DNA from: Corynebacterium sp. HMSC074A01 | GTDB taxonomy: Bacteria > Actinomycetota > Actinomycetes > Mycobacteriales > Mycobacteriaceae | Reading direction: 5' to 3' | Assembly: GCF_001831515.1 (NCBI RefSeq) | Contig: NZ_KV825615.1 | Coordinates: forward strand, 316,093 to 380,092 | Length of the DNA stretch: 64,000 bases | In this document: in pieces, positions 34,945 through 44,437 of the stretch | How positions within the stretch are numbered: the first letter of the stretch is position 1 | How the letters are laid out: every line of letters starts with the position of its first letter | Program-made: the position numbers and the translations under genes | The notes under the pieces: generated by a model | Told to the model about the DNA's origin: nothing | What the model saw: only the letters and a program-made list of their open reading frames with translations | The model's database searches: none

Positions 34945-35478
34945 TTACTTTCCGTCCTCGGCAACGATTTCGCCCTCGATGATATCCGGCGTCTCATCCT
35001 TGCCCGCAAACTGCTCCTGCACGCGCCCGAACAGCGCTTCCAGACGCTGGCGGACGTCCTCGAGCACGCCGTCGGTGTCCTTGGCGCGCAGCTCATCAAT
35101 CTTGCTGTTAAACGTGCCGCGCACATCCTCCACCGTGCTGCGCAGGGTGGCCATGACCTCGTCGGAAAGCTCCAGGTCGCGCTTCTGGAAGGCCTGGAAC
35201 TGCTTCTCCGCCTCGGCAACAAAGTTGGAGGCCGCCGCGCGCACCTCGCTCTCATCCGAGGCGCTATCCAGGCGCTCGCGCGCGCTGGCGGTGGCTGCCT
35301 TGAGCTTGCCCGGCAGGTCCTCGGCGTACTTGCCCGCCTGCTTGCTCAGCAGCGAGCCGAGCGAGGAACCGGCGGCAAGCAGGGCCTGGCCTGCGTCGCG
35401 CAGGTTGGCGCGCAGCCCGTCGGCGGCGGTGTTCTCTTCGTGTGCGGCGTGCTTACCCGAGGAAGTGTTCTCAGTCAT
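34945..35478 (-). CDS. Conserved corynebacterial helical protein
   Basis: A 177-aa hydrophilic, helix-rich protein with no membrane helix: TASARERLDSASDESEVRAA, NFVAEAEKQFQAFQKRDLEL and LRSTVEDVRGTFNSKIDELR, then a Glu/Asp-rich end EGEIVAEDGK. It appears to be a coiled-coil protein restricted to corynebacteria and their relatives; I know no function. It lies between the DUF445 gene and the DUF2516 gene in the same direction, with gaps of 13 and 3 bases, so it belongs to the same transcript. Confidence 0.75.
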   Translation of the reverse strand: MTENTSSGKHAAHEENTAADGLRANLRDAGQALLAAGSSLGSLLSKQAGKYAEDLPGKLKAATASARERLDSASDESEVRAAASNFVAEAEKQFQAFQKRDLELSDEVMATLRSTVEDVRGTFNSKIDELRAKDTDGVLEDVRQRLEALFGRVQEQFAGKDETPDIIEGEIVAEDGK

Positions 35479-35491
35479 GAATCATCCTTTG

Positions 35492-36772
35492 TTAGAAAAA
35501 GAGCAGTTGAGACACAGTGTAAATAACCAGCCCGGCGAGCGCACCCACGATCGTGCCGTTGAGGCGAATGAACTGCAGGTCCTTGCCCACCATCAGCTCA
35601 ATCTTGTCGGAAGCCTCGCGACCGTCCCAACGCTGGATCGTCTCCGCAATAATGCCGACGATCTGGTCCGCGCCGTTGTCGGCGGCATAATGCACCGCCT
35701 TCTCCAGCTTCTCCTCTGCCGCGGCGCGCACCTTTTCGTCGTGCGCCAGCTTCTCGCCCCACTCCTGCGCGGCGCTGGCCACCTTGCGGCGCAGCAAGCT
35801 GTCCGCATCCGAGGCGTTGGCGATGAGTGCCTCGGAGACCTGCGCCCAGATGTTGCCCGCGGCAGCGGTCACCGCGTTCGAGCCCATCACGTCGGTTTTC
35901 AACGCCTCGACGCGCGCGATCATCTCGCCGTCGAACTGCAGGTCCTGGGCAAACTGGTTGAGCTGGCGGCGGATCGCGCGGCGGGCCTCGTGGTTCGGGT
36001 CATGGTCTACCTCGGCCATGAACTTCACCAGCTCGGAGTACACTTTCTCCCCCACCAGGTCTTTGGCAAACTTGGGGGCCCAGCGGGGCATGCGCTCGTC
36101 GATAAGCGTGATGATGCTCTCCTCCATCCCACCGAGCTTGGTGCGGGACCAGGCGATGATGCCATCCACGATGGGTTCGGCCTTGCCGTCGGCGATGAAG
36201 CCGTCGAGCGCGCGGCCGAGCGGCGGGCCCCACGTCGGCTCGGCAAGCCGATCGATGAGCTGCGTGTTGATCAGTGCCTCCGCATCCGCGGGGTCGATGC
36301 CACGCACCAGGCGGACGGTGAAGACGCCGACCTCCTCGCTCACGCGCTCGGCGTTTGCGGGCTGCGCGAGCCACGCGCCGACGCGCTCGGGCAGCTCAGC
36401 TTCCATCACCTTCTGCGTGATCGTCTGTGCGTTGAGGAAATTCTCGCTCACGAACTCGCTGAGCGCGTCGGCGACCTGGTCCTTCTTGTTGGGGATGATC
36501 GCCGTGTGCGGGATCGGGATGCCCATGGGGTAGCGGAACAGGGCGGTGACGGCGAACCAGTCGGCGAGCCCGCCGACCATGCCGGCCTCCGCTGCCGCGC
36601 GCACATACCCCACCCAGGCGGGCGCGCTACCGGTGGACTGCCACCAGGAGCAGGACAGGAAAATCACCGCCATCAGCCCAAGCAGGCTGGTAACGAAGAT
36701 CTTGTGGTTTCTTAGAGTCCGCCGCCGCTCCTCTCCATTCGCGGGTGCGGGCATGAGCGCGTGCTGAGCCAT
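35492..36772 (-). CDS. DUF445 family membrane protein
   Basis: A 426-aa protein of the DUF445 family. It has two N-terminal hydrophobic stretches (NHKIFVTSLLGLMAVIFLSC, VGYVRAAAEAGMVGGLADWF), the conserved AVTALFRYPMGIPIPHTAII plus PNKKDQVADALSEFV, a long helical middle, and a C-terminal membrane segment (LNGTIVGALAGLVIYTVSQL). Function unknown. ATG 36772 (MAQHALMPAPANGEE) fits the family start; the upstream extension is rejected. It is the first gene of the four-gene minus-strand run down to 34082. Confidence 0.88.
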   Translation of the reverse strand: MAQHALMPAPANGEERRRTLRNHKIFVTSLLGLMAVIFLSCSWWQSTGSAPAWVGYVRAAAEAGMVGGLADWFAVTALFRYPMGIPIPHTAIIPNKKDQVADALSEFVSENFLNAQTITQKVMEAELPERVGAWLAQPANAERVSEEVGVFTVRLVRGIDPADAEALINTQLIDRLAEPTWGPPLGRALDGFIADGKAEPIVDGIIAWSRTKLGGMEESIITLIDERMPRWAPKFAKDLVGEKVYSELVKFMAEVDHDPNHEARRAIRRQLNQFAQDLQFDGEMIARVEALKTDVMGSNAVTAAAGNIWAQVSEALIANASDADSLLRRKVASAAQEWGEKLAHDEKVRAAAEEKLEKAVHYAADNGADQIVGIIAETIQRWDGREASDKIELMVGKDLQFIRLNGTIVGALAGLVIYTVSQLLFF

Positions 36773-36837
36773 ACCCCGATTATGGCAGGGCAGGTGCCGC
36801 GTGCTCGACTCAAGGCGTAAGCGTTGGCCGCGCACGC

Positions 36838-36884
36838 AAAACTCCCCGCCCGAGAACCTCTGCGTTCCCGGACGGGGAGTTTAA
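36838..36884 (-). terminator. Terminator after the sdh operon membrane gene
   Basis: Arms ACTCCCCGCCCGAGAAC (36841-36857) and GTTCCCGGACGGGGAGT (36864-36880) form a long hairpin; on the minus strand it is followed by TTTTG. It lies just after the stop codon at 36900 and ends the sdhCAB transcript. Confidence 0.88.
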
Positions 36885-36899
36885 GATTTGGCGCAGTGA

Positions 36900-37271
36900 C
36901 TAGTTCACGCGGCCGGTGGCCTTGCGGTAAGCCTTGTAGTCCTTACGACCACGGCCCAGCAGGATAGCACCGCCGACGAGGGTGAGGACCATCTCAACCA
37001 CGCCGATGATGAGCATGATCTGGGCGTAGTCGTGCTGCTGAGCGCCGAAGCCGTAGAGCATTGCGGCACCGCCCCACACAGCCATACCGAAGCCGTGCAA
37101 GGAGGCCAGGATCAGCCCCATCGAGATCCAGGTGGCGTGCTTGTTCAGCGAGGCATGGGGCGCGGCGAGGGAAACCGGGTCGTAGCCCTCAATGTAGGTG
37201 TCCTGAATAGCCGGCTCGTAGTCCGGGAAGGATTCGCTCCTGATGTCTGCAACAGCGTGCTCGGAAGCCAT
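36900..37271 (-). CDS. Membrane protein at the end of the sdh operon
   Basis: A 123-aa protein. Residues 1-45 are polar (AVADIRSESFPDYEPAIQDT...), then come two or three hydrophobic segments (WISMGLILASLHGFGMAVWG; YAQIMLIIGVVEMVLTLVGG) and a basic tail (GRGRKDYKAYRKATGRVN). I recall an equivalent gene after sdhB in other corynebacteria. It may assist assembly of the succinate dehydrogenase or another respiratory complex; function is not known. It is 66 bases after sdhB and before a strong terminator. Confidence 0.78.
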   Translation of the reverse strand: MASEHAVADIRSESFPDYEPAIQDTYIEGYDPVSLAAPHASLNKHATWISMGLILASLHGFGMAVWGGAAMLYGFGAQQHDYAQIMLIIGVVEMVLTLVGGAILLGRGRKDYKAYRKATGRVN

Positions 37272-37337
37272 GATGACTCTTTTCTCTAGTCCTGCGTCAA
37301 ATACTCGGTCAATACTCCGTCGTCATTATACGACGGC

Positions 37338-38087
37338 CTAGTCGTCGCCACCGCGGAAGGCTGCGCGCGCACGCTCGGCGTTGATTGCGCCGACCGCGTC
37401 CAGCGGGATACCCGCCGGGCACACATCCGCACACTCGCCGTAGAGCGAGCAGTGGCCGAAGTTGGTCTCCAGCTCGTCGACCATGTTGCGGGCACGACGG
37501 CCGCGCTCCTGCTTGCCCAGGGGCAGCAGCTTCAGGTGCTTGAGCTTCGCGCCCGTGAACAGGTGCGCAGCACCGTTCGGGCAAGCAGCCACGCAGGCAC
37601 CGCAGCCGATGCAGGCGGCGTAGTCCAGCGCGGTCTCCGCGTCGTGGTGGTTGACAGCCAGCGTGTCGGCGTCCGGTGCGGTACCGGCGTTGACGGAGAC
37701 GTAGCCGCCCTGCTGCATCACGCGATCCAGTGCGGAGCGGTCCACGGTGAGGTCCTTGATCACCGGGAACGCGCCGGAGCGGAAGGGCTCGATCTTCAGC
37801 GTGTCGCCGTCGTTGTAGTTGTACAGGCGCTGCAGGCAGGCCGTGATGTTCGTGTCGGCGCCGTGCGGGCGGCCGTTCACGCTCAGGCCACAGGTGCCAC
37901 AGATGCCCTCGCGGCAGTCAGACGCGAAGACGAAGGGCTCCTTGCCTTCCTCGACCAGGTTGTTGTTCACGTGGTCGAGGAGCTCCAGGATGGACATCTG
38001 CTCGACGGCGTCATCTACCTGCACCGTCTCAAAGTGCCCGTCAGTGTCGGGTCCGGCCTGACGCCAGATCTCAAGTGTCAGTTTCAT
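37338..38087 (-). CDS. sdhB: Succinate dehydrogenase iron-sulphur subunit
   Basis: A 249-aa protein. The N-terminal 2Fe-2S ligands are in SDCREGICGTCGLSVNG and TNITACLQR. The C-terminal ferredoxin part has CIGCGACVAACPNGAA and CSLYGECADVCPAGIPLD, giving the remaining cluster ligands. It passes electrons from the flavin to the membrane subunit. The spacing and sequence match the actinobacterial SdhB with a membrane cytochrome b558 partner and no sdhD. The stop codon of sdhA and the start of sdhB overlap at 38087. Confidence 0.96.
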   Translation of the reverse strand: MKLTLEIWRQAGPDTDGHFETVQVDDAVEQMSILELLDHVNNNLVEEGKEPFVFASDCREGICGTCGLSVNGRPHGADTNITACLQRLYNYNDGDTLKIEPFRSGAFPVIKDLTVDRSALDRVMQQGGYVSVNAGTAPDADTLAVNHHDAETALDYAACIGCGACVAACPNGAAHLFTGAKLKHLKLLPLGKQERGRRARNMVDELETNFGHCSLYGECADVCPAGIPLDAVGAINAERARAAFRGGDD

Positions 38088-40156
38088 TACTTGTAGTTCC
38101 TTGTCATCAGCGGGATCGAATCAAAGTACAGGGGTTCTGCGTGGCGAATGAACTCGCCCTCGCCAGCCGGCTCCCACGCGGAGACGAAGCACCAGTTCTC
38201 GTCGTCACGCTCAGCCTCGCCGTCCTCGGAGAGGTGATCCATGCGGTAGTGCGCACCACAGGACTCGTCGCGGTCAAGCGCGTCGATGCACATGAGCTCG
38301 CCCAGGTTGATGTAGTCAGCCAGGCGGAGTGCGGCCTCGAGCGTCTGGTTCATCTCATCAGCGGAGCCCGGGACGGAGATGTTGGCACGGAAGTCCTCGC
38401 GCAGGGCGCGGATCTTCTTGATGCCCTCCTGCAGGCCCTCAACGGTACGGGAGACACCACAGTGCTCGTAGAGGATCTCGCCGAGCTGCTTGTGGAAGTA
38501 CTCCGGGCCGTGCGGGTCATTGCCCTTGACGTTCATGATCTGCTCGACCGCGTCCTTGGCGCGGTTGACAGCCTCGGTGACCTCCGACGCGTCCTCTGCC
38601 AGGCGCTCCTCGCCAAGGTGGTTGGCCAGGTAGTTCGGCACGGTGAACGGCAGGGTGAACCAGCCGTCGACGGAAGCCGAGAGCAGCGAGTTCGCGCCCA
38701 GGCGGTTCGCGCCGTGGTAGGTCCAGGAGCACTCACCGGCAGCGAACAGGCCGTCGATGGAGGTCATCTCGTTGAAGTCGGTCCACAGGCCGCCCATGGT
38801 GAAGTGGACGGTCGGGGCAATACGCATCGGTGCCTTGTACGGGTCCTCACCAGTGGAGTCCAGGTACATCTCGAACAGGTTGGAGTAACGCTCGCGGATC
38901 GTGTCCTCGCCGAGACGCTCGATGGCGTCGGAGAAGTCCAGGTACGCAGAGTTGTGCAGCGGGCCCACGCCGTAGCCGGCGTTGAGCTGCTGGGAGATCG
39001 CGCGGGATGCCACGTCGCGCGGCACCAGGTTGCCAAACGCCGGGTAGCGGCGCTCGAGGAAGTAGTCGCGCTCCTCCTCCGGAATGTCCTTCGGATCGCG
39101 GTCGTCGCCCTTCTCCTTCGGGGTCCAAATACGACCGTCGTTGCGCAGGGACTCCGACATCAGCGTCGTCTTCGCCTGCCACTCTGCGTTCACCGGCAGA
39201 CCAGTCGGGTGGAACTGGATAAACGCCGGGGAGGCAAGGTAGGCACCGCGCTCGTAGGCACGCATCATGGCGGAGGAGTTGGAGTTCTTCGCCAGGGTGG
39301 TCTTGTGGTAGACGTTGCCGTAGCCACCGGTAGCCAGGATGACAGCGTGGCCGGTAAACGGCACAATCTCACCGCTGATCAGGTTGCGGGTGACAATGCC
39401 CTTGCAGCGCTTCTTGCCGTCCTCTTCCGTGATGACCAGGTCCATCAGGTCATTGTGGGTGAAGATCTCCACGTTGCCCAGGTGGATCTGGCGCTGCAGC
39501 GCCGACGCGGTGGACAGCTGCAGCTGCTGACCCGTTTGGCCACGGGTGTAGTAGGTACGGGAGACCTGCACACCACCGAAGGAACGGGTGGCCAGGGTGC
39601 CGCCGTACTCACGGGCGAACGGTGCGCCGATGGCGTTCATGTGGTCGATCACGCGCACCGACTCGATGGCCAGACGCCAGCAGTCGGACTCGCGGCAGCG
39701 GTAGTCGCCGCCCTTGACGGTGTCCTTGGTGTGGCGGTACGCGCCGTCGTTGTCCACCTTCTTGCCGCGAGCGGAGTTCACGCCACCCTGCGCAGCAATG
39801 GAGTGCGCACGACGCGGCGCGTCGTGGTAGGTGAACGCCTTGACGTTGTAGCCCAGCTCGCCGAGGGCGGCAGCTGCGGCACCGCCGGACAGGCCGGTGC
39901 CCACCACGAGCACGGTGAACTTGCGACGGTTCAGCGGCGAGACCAGGTTCATGTGGTCCTTCTGGTAGGCCCACATGTCCTTCATCCGAACCTCATCGCG
40001 GTTCGGCTCGTTGGACTCGAGGACGTGACCCGGGGTCACACCAGGCGCGACAGACTCCGGCTGGCGGAAGCCCTGCGCGGTGTCCTGGGCAGCGGTGACA
40101 GTGGTGTCGGCTTCGCCGCTCTGTGCGCCCTGGTTGGCGTTAAATGCGGTAGTCAT
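38087..40156 (-). CDS. sdhA: Succinate dehydrogenase flavoprotein subunit
   Basis: A 689-aa flavoprotein. It has FTVLVVGTGLSGGAAAAALG (FAD binding), RRAHSIAAQGGVNSARG with the covalent-flavin His region, the substrate site HPTGLPV, VHFTMGGLWTD and GECSWTYHGANRLGANSLL. It oxidises succinate to fumarate in the TCA cycle and feeds electrons to menaquinone. The first about 60 residues (TTAFNANQGAQSGEADTTVT...) are a polar extension before the fold. It lies 25 bases after sdhC and overlaps sdhB. Confidence 0.97.
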   Translation of the reverse strand: MTTAFNANQGAQSGEADTTVTAAQDTAQGFRQPESVAPGVTPGHVLESNEPNRDEVRMKDMWAYQKDHMNLVSPLNRRKFTVLVVGTGLSGGAAAAALGELGYNVKAFTYHDAPRRAHSIAAQGGVNSARGKKVDNDGAYRHTKDTVKGGDYRCRESDCWRLAIESVRVIDHMNAIGAPFAREYGGTLATRSFGGVQVSRTYYTRGQTGQQLQLSTASALQRQIHLGNVEIFTHNDLMDLVITEEDGKKRCKGIVTRNLISGEIVPFTGHAVILATGGYGNVYHKTTLAKNSNSSAMMRAYERGAYLASPAFIQFHPTGLPVNAEWQAKTTLMSESLRNDGRIWTPKEKGDDRDPKDIPEEERDYFLERRYPAFGNLVPRDVASRAISQQLNAGYGVGPLHNSAYLDFSDAIERLGEDTIRERYSNLFEMYLDSTGEDPYKAPMRIAPTVHFTMGGLWTDFNEMTSIDGLFAAGECSWTYHGANRLGANSLLSASVDGWFTLPFTVPNYLANHLGEERLAEDASEVTEAVNRAKDAVEQIMNVKGNDPHGPEYFHKQLGEILYEHCGVSRTVEGLQEGIKKIRALREDFRANISVPGSADEMNQTLEAALRLADYINLGELMCIDALDRDESCGAHYRMDHLSEDGEAERDDENWCFVSAWEPAGEGEFIRHAEPLYFDSIPLMTRNYK

Positions 40157-40181
40157 AGTTGTATTTCTCCTCTATCAGCCG

Positions 40182-40955
40182 TTACCGGGAAAAGCCTGGG
40201 ACCCAGCCGAGCATGATGGCGATCGGCATCACAACGTTGCCGATGACCACAATGAACGGAAGGACGTACGCCAGAAGCACCATCAGGCCGCGGCCGCGCT
40301 CGCCCAGCCAACCGAGGTCGGAGACAGCGAGGTAGATGCCGTGGGTCAGGTGCAGCAGCAGCGCAAGGTTGGCCACCACGTAGAACAGGGTGACGTACCA
40401 GCGCTCAGGCGCAAACGTGGCGAGCAGGTTGTTGCGCACCTCGCCGTGCATGAACTGCTCAGAGGCGACGACCTGGCCGACCGTGAGGTCCAGCAGGTGG
40501 AAGATGATGAACAGCAGCAGGATAACGCCGGTCACCAGCATCCAGCGGGTGGCGGTGGACTGCCAGCCACCCATCAGGCCCGTGCGCTTGAACTTGCCGC
40601 GGGACTTCGCCGAGCGCGACTTCAGTGCGAATGCGCCCCAGATGTGCAGCACCAGGCAGGCAAGCAGCACAATGCGGACGATCCACAGGAAGCCCTCGTG
40701 CGGGAACAGCGGCTCGCCCATCTCGCGCAGGAAGCGGCCGTATGCATCAATCGGCGCCTCCCCGTTCGCATCGAGCGGCATAAAGATCTTCAGGTTGCCC
40801 ACCATGTGGCCAAGCACGAAAAGACCAAAAATAAGGCCAGTGATGGCCATGGTCAGCTTCAAAGCCCACGTTGGGTAGGACGGCCGCTCGCGCAGCGGCT
40901 TCTCAGTGATTTTTCCGTGACGAATTGCTTCACGGTCTGCGTTTTGTACAGTCAT
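40182..40955 (-). CDS. sdhC: Succinate dehydrogenase cytochrome b subunit
   Basis: A 257-aa membrane protein with five hydrophobic helices, of the single-subunit dihaem b558 type. Haem-ligand His candidates are in GLFVLGHMVGNLKIF, CLVLHIWGAFAL, LLLFIIFHLLDLTVGQ and LALLLHLTHGIYLAV. It anchors SdhAB and reduces menaquinone. ATG 40955 (MTVQNADREAIRHGK) has GGAGG 5 nt upstream and is chosen over longer in-frame starts that run into the regulatory region. It opens the sdhCAB operon. Confidence 0.95.
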   Translation of the reverse strand: MTVQNADREAIRHGKITEKPLRERPSYPTWALKLTMAITGLIFGLFVLGHMVGNLKIFMPLDANGEAPIDAYGRFLREMGEPLFPHEGFLWIVRIVLLACLVLHIWGAFALKSRSAKSRGKFKRTGLMGGWQSTATRWMLVTGVILLLFIIFHLLDLTVGQVVASEQFMHGEVRNNLLATFAPERWYVTLFYVVANLALLLHLTHGIYLAVSDLGWLGERGRGLMVLLAYVLPFIVVIGNVVMPIAIMLGWVPGFSR

Positions 40956-41276
40956 GGCACCTCCAGTGTCGCTACTACTGTAGGCAACCTTTGGTCTTGC
41001 CACATACTTTATTGTCCGCTTCGCACGCCGAGACACCCCCTCCCACCTCCCACAATGAGCATATCTTTTGCGGATCGCTCCATACTCCCAGCAGATTTCA
41101 ACCTTGCCAGGTTTCCCTACGCGCATTTGTGACTTTGGACACCTTGCACCAACTTTGTTGAGGGTACCCCCTTCAGTACCCCTTAATGTGTCAACCTTTG
41201 GTTGGTAAGTCAACCCTAAGAGTCAACCTGAGGTTGAGCCATTGCTTTGCGACGCCCACCCGCCTCCCCCACACAC
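40956..41276. promoter_or_regulatory. sdhCAB regulatory region with five AACC/GGTT dyads
   Basis: About 320 bases without a gene. Inverted-repeat elements of the form AACC-N(3-6)-GGTT, or the shorter CAAC-N3-GTTG, occur at 40985-40995 (partial), 41099-41113, 41150-41160, 41192-41204 and 41224-41236. Two RamA-like runs, ACCCCCT (41166-41172) and ACCCCT (41178-41183), lie between. RamA activates sdhCAB in C. glutamicum; the factor for the dyads is unknown. The ramB gene that I recall between lpd and sdhC in C. glutamicum is absent here. Confidence 0.6.
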
Positions 41277-41304
41277 GAAAAACGCCCCGGCATAACCAGG
41301 GCGA
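41277..41304 (-). terminator. Terminator of lpd
   Basis: Minus-strand CGCCCTGG (41303-41296) pairs with CCGGGGCG (41290-41283), one G-T pair, followed by TTTTT. It lies 23 bases after the lpd stop codon. Confidence 0.85.
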
Positions 41305-41326
41305 ATTTCAGGCGTGTCCGTGACCT

Positions 41327-42745
41327 TTACAAGTTGATCATGTGGCCTTCGACGCCGTGCGCGATCTCCTTGAGCACCTCAGACAGCGTCGGGTGGATGT
41401 GGATGTTGCGCGCGATCTCACCGGCGGTGAGGTCGAAGCGCTGCGCCAGGGTGATCTCCGGCAGCAGCTCGGAGACGTTCGGACCAACCAGGTGCGCACC
41501 GAGGATCTCGCCGAACTCGGCGTCCGCAACAAGCTTGCCAAAGCCGGCGGTCTCAGCCAGACCGACGGCCTTGCCGTTCGCGCTGAACGGGAAGGTAGCG
41601 ACCTTGATGTCACGATCCGGCCACTTCTCCTTGGCCTGCTCCTCGGTGTACCCCATGGAGGCGACCTGCGGGTTACAGAAGGTAGCGCGCGGGGTCATCA
41701 TGTAGTCCTCGATCTCGAGGGTCTCCGCACCAGCGATGGTCTCCGCAGCAATGATGCCCTGGGCCTCCGCCACGTGCGCAAGCTGCAGCTTGGCGGTCAC
41801 GTCGCCGATGGCGTAGATGTGGTCGACGTTGGTGCGCATGCGCTCATCAATGTCGATCGCGCCGCGGTCGGTCAGCTCCACGCCGGTGTTCTCCAGGCCG
41901 TAGCCCTCAACGCGCGGGGCGAAGCCGACGGAGATCATCACGCGATCCACGGTCAGCGTCTCGGTCTTATCGGTGTCGTTCTTCTTAATGTCGACCTCAA
42001 CGGAGTCACCGTTGTCGCGCACCGCGGTGGTGGCGTGGCCGGTCAGCAGCTTCACGCCGAGCTTCTTGTACGCCTTGGCGATCTCCTTGGACACGTCCTT
42101 GTCCTCGTTCGGCAGGACGCGGTCCATGTACTCCACCACCGTAACGTCCACACCGTAGTTGGACAGCACGTAGGCGAACTCCATACCGATGGCACCGGCA
42201 CCGACGATGACCATCTTCTCCGGAGCCTCCGGATTCAGGATCTGCTCCTCGTAGGACACCACGTTCTCGGACAGCTCAATGCCCGGCAGGGTGCGCACGA
42301 CGGAACCGGTAGCGATAATGCAATCGTCGAAGGTGACGACCTTACCCTTATCGTCGCCCTCGGTGATCTCGATCGTGTTCGCATCCTTGAAGGAGCCAAG
42401 ACCGTTGACCTCGGTGATCTTGTTCTTCTTCATCAGGTAATGCACGCCGCCGACGATCTTCTTGGAGACCTGGCGGGAGCGCTTGTGGGCGTCTTCGTAA
42501 TCAAACTCCACATCGCCCTTAATGCCGAACGTCTTGGCATCGTGGTTGAAAATTTCAGCAACCTCGGCGTTCTTAATCAACGCCTTGGACGGGATGCAGC
42601 CCACGTTCAGGCACACACCGCCCCAGTACTGCTTCTCTACAACTGCAACCTTTTTACCCAGCTGAGCTGCACGGATTGCGGCAACGTAGCCACCGGGGCC
42701 CGCGCCGAGGACAACAACGTCAAAATGTTCTTTACTCACGCCCAT
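41327..42745 (-). CDS. lpd: Dihydrolipoamide dehydrogenase
   Basis: A 472-aa flavoprotein. The FAD motif is [20 protein letters not shown], the redox-active disulphide is in [17 protein letters not shown], the NAD site is [20 protein letters not shown], and the C-terminal active-site His-Glu is in [14 protein letters not shown]. It serves as the E3 component of the pyruvate and 2-oxoglutarate dehydrogenase complexes. The start is ATG 42745. It is divergent from a mycolyltransferase; the 178-base gap holds both promoters. Confidence 0.97.
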   Translation of the reverse strand: MGVSKEHFDVVVLGAGPGGYVAAIRAAQLGKKVAVVEKQYWGGVCLNVGCIPSKALIKNAEVAEIFNHDAKTFGIKGDVEFDYEDAHKRSRQVSKKIVGGVHYLMKKNKITEVNGLGSFKDANTIEITEGDDKGKVVTFDDCIIATGSVVRTLPGIELSENVVSYEEQILNPEAPEKMVIVGAGAIGMEFAYVLSNYGVDVTVVEYMDRVLPNEDKDVSKEIAKAYKKLGVKLLTGHATTAVRDNGDSVEVDIKKNDTDKTETLTVDRVMISVGFAPRVEGYGLENTGVELTDRGAIDIDERMRTNVDHIYAIGDVTAKLQLAHVAEAQGIIAAETIAGAETLEIEDYMMTPRATFCNPQVASMGYTEEQAKEKWPDRDIKVATFPFSANGKAVGLAETAGFGKLVADAEFGEILGAHLVGPNVSELLPEITLAQRFDLTAGEIARNIHIHPTLSEVLKEIAHGVEGHMINL

Positions 42746-42923
42746 CAGGATACGTGTATTCCCGCACTTTGGGTACGACTCCCCCGATTTTGCGTGCCCC
42801 TGCGCCGACTTCGCCTCGGCCCCGCCGCTTTCCGACGCCCGCTACCCTTGGGTAACGCTTCAGCGATCTGGCACTATATACCCTAACGATCCCCACACCA
42901 GACTCAGGAAAGCGAGCCAACCT

Positions 42924-44408
42924 GTGAAAATGACGCGCCCGGCGATCGCTGCCGTCGCCGCTCTTGCCGTCGCTGCAACCGCGATCCCGACTACTGCCCA
43001 CCTCACCGCGAGCAACTCGTCTGACGCGGAGACCGCCCACATCGCCGCGGCGCAGTCGACCACGCAGGCGACCGTGCCGGAGACCAGCTCCGCCACAAGC
43101 GCAGCCGAGACAGCTGCGGCCGCGACCACGACTGAAGGCACGGCCGACAACGCGCCGTCGGCAAGCGAAGAAGCGGCAGAGCCCGTAGTGACCACCACCA
43201 CCGAGGTAGTCGACGAGGTCGGCGTGGTGGATGCGCCCGTCGACAGCGACCTACCCGAAGGCGAGGACATCGGCGCGTCCAAGCCCACCGGCGAGGAAGG
43301 AGATTTGGGCGAGGTGCTGGACAACGCGCTGGCAGGCCCGGAGACCGACCCGGAGAAGCTGGCCAACATGCCGGAGGAACAGGAGAGCCCTGCGGGTACC
43401 GTCAAGCCGCTTTCGCGCTCGCTGCCGTCGACCGACGGCGGGGAGCAGTCCTGGATTCAGAAGGTCAAGCAGTTCCCAGGCGGCGAGGCGCTCGAGGTGT
43501 ACTCGCCGTCGATGGAGCGCGACATCCCGGTCGCGATGATCCGCGCGACCGATAGTGCAGGCAAGCCGATCGACAACGCGCCGACCTACTACCTCCTCAA
43601 CGGTGCTGGCGGTTCCGAGCAGAACACCGACTGGCTGGCGCAGGCCGCGGGCACGATCTACAAGACCCTCGGCAATGAGCCGGTGAACGTGGTCATCCCG
43701 ATGGAGGGCGCGTTCTCCTACTACGTGGACTGGCTCACCGTGCCTGAGAAGAACCGCTACCTCAATGGCAAGCAGATGTGGTCGACGTTCTTGGCCAAGG
43801 AGCTGCCCCAGTCGATCGAGCCCTACATGAACGCGAACGATAAGCGCGCCGTGTCCGGGTTCTCCATGTCCGCGACCTCGTCGCTGCTGCTCGCCGAGCA
43901 CAACCCGGGCTTCTACGACGCGGTCGGATCCTTCTCCGGCTGTGCCGCTACCTCCACCCCGCTGCCCTCTTTCTTCGTGGGCCTGACCGTCAACCGCGCG
44001 GGCGGCGGCGTCACCCCGGAGAAGCTGTGGGGCCCGATGGGCTCGGAGTACAACCGCTACAACGACGCGCTGGTCATGGCCGAGCACCTGCGCGGCACCA
44101 AGCTCTACATCTCCTCGGGCACCGGCCTGACCAGCGAGACCGACATGATCGGCTACCTGAAGAACAAGCGCGGGCTGACTTCGAGCCAGGCGTTTTCTAA
44201 CCACATGACGCTGCTGGTTGAAGGCGGCGCGATCGAGGGTGCGATGAACGCTTGCACGCACGACCTGCGCGCCAAGCTCAACGCCAAGGGTATTCCCGCG
44301 CACTACAACTTCCGCGCGACCGGCACGCACTCCTGGCCGTCCTGGCTGGAGGACATGCGCGAGTCCTGGAAGACCGTGATCCGCCCGGCGCTCCTCCCGG
44401 ACGCCTAG
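42924..44408 (+). CDS. Mycolyltransferase (Ag85/Cmt family) with long disordered N-terminal extension
   Basis: A 494-aa exported protein with a signal peptide (residues 1-25, AAVAALAVAATAIP). It then has about 145 residues rich in Thr, Ala and Glu and almost without hydrophobic clusters, followed from about 175 by the Ag85 fold: YSPSMERDIPV, YLLNGAGGSEQNTDWL, SYYVDW, nucleophile Ser314 in VSGFSMSATSS, and His469 in ATGTHSWPSW. Cys340 and Cys444 may pair. It transfers mycolyl chains between trehalose and arabinogalactan in the cell wall. The extended acidic linker is unusual. The start is GTG 42924; -10 TATATA lies upstream. It is followed by a strong terminator and convergent with the 36-aa gene. 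Confidence 0.92.
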   Translation: MKMTRPAIAAVAALAVAATAIPTTAHLTASNSSDAETAHIAAAQSTTQATVPETSSATSAAETAAAATTTEGTADNAPSASEEAAEPVVTTTTEVVDEVGVVDAPVDSDLPEGEDIGASKPTGEEGDLGEVLDNALAGPETDPEKLANMPEEQESPAGTVKPLSRSLPSTDGGEQSWIQKVKQFPGGEALEVYSPSMERDIPVAMIRATDSAGKPIDNAPTYYLLNGAGGSEQNTDWLAQAAGTIYKTLGNEPVNVVIPMEGAFSYYVDWLTVPEKNRYLNGKQMWSTFLAKELPQSIEPYMNANDKRAVSGFSMSATSSLLLAEHNPGFYDAVGSFSGCAATSTPLPSFFVGLTVNRAGGGVTPEKLWGPMGSEYNRYNDALVMAEHLRGTKLYISSGTGLTSETDMIGYLKNKRGLTSSQAFSNHMTLLVEGGAIEGAMNACTHDLRAKLNAKGIPAHYNFRATGTHSWPSWLEDMRESWKTVIRPALLPDA

Positions 44409-44437
44409 GAGCACGTCTACAACACGGCCCTAAAAGC

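Noticed and set aside
38075..40216. 713-codon open frame on plus strand opposite sdhA
   Set aside because: It is antisense to a fully recognised sdhA, is Val/His/Arg rich as expected for a mirror frame of GC-rich coding DNA, and shows no motif.
40956..41213. Longer sdhC start at 41213
   Set aside because: It would add 86 residues without family similarity and cover the regulatory dyads; ATG 40955 has a strong GGAGG.
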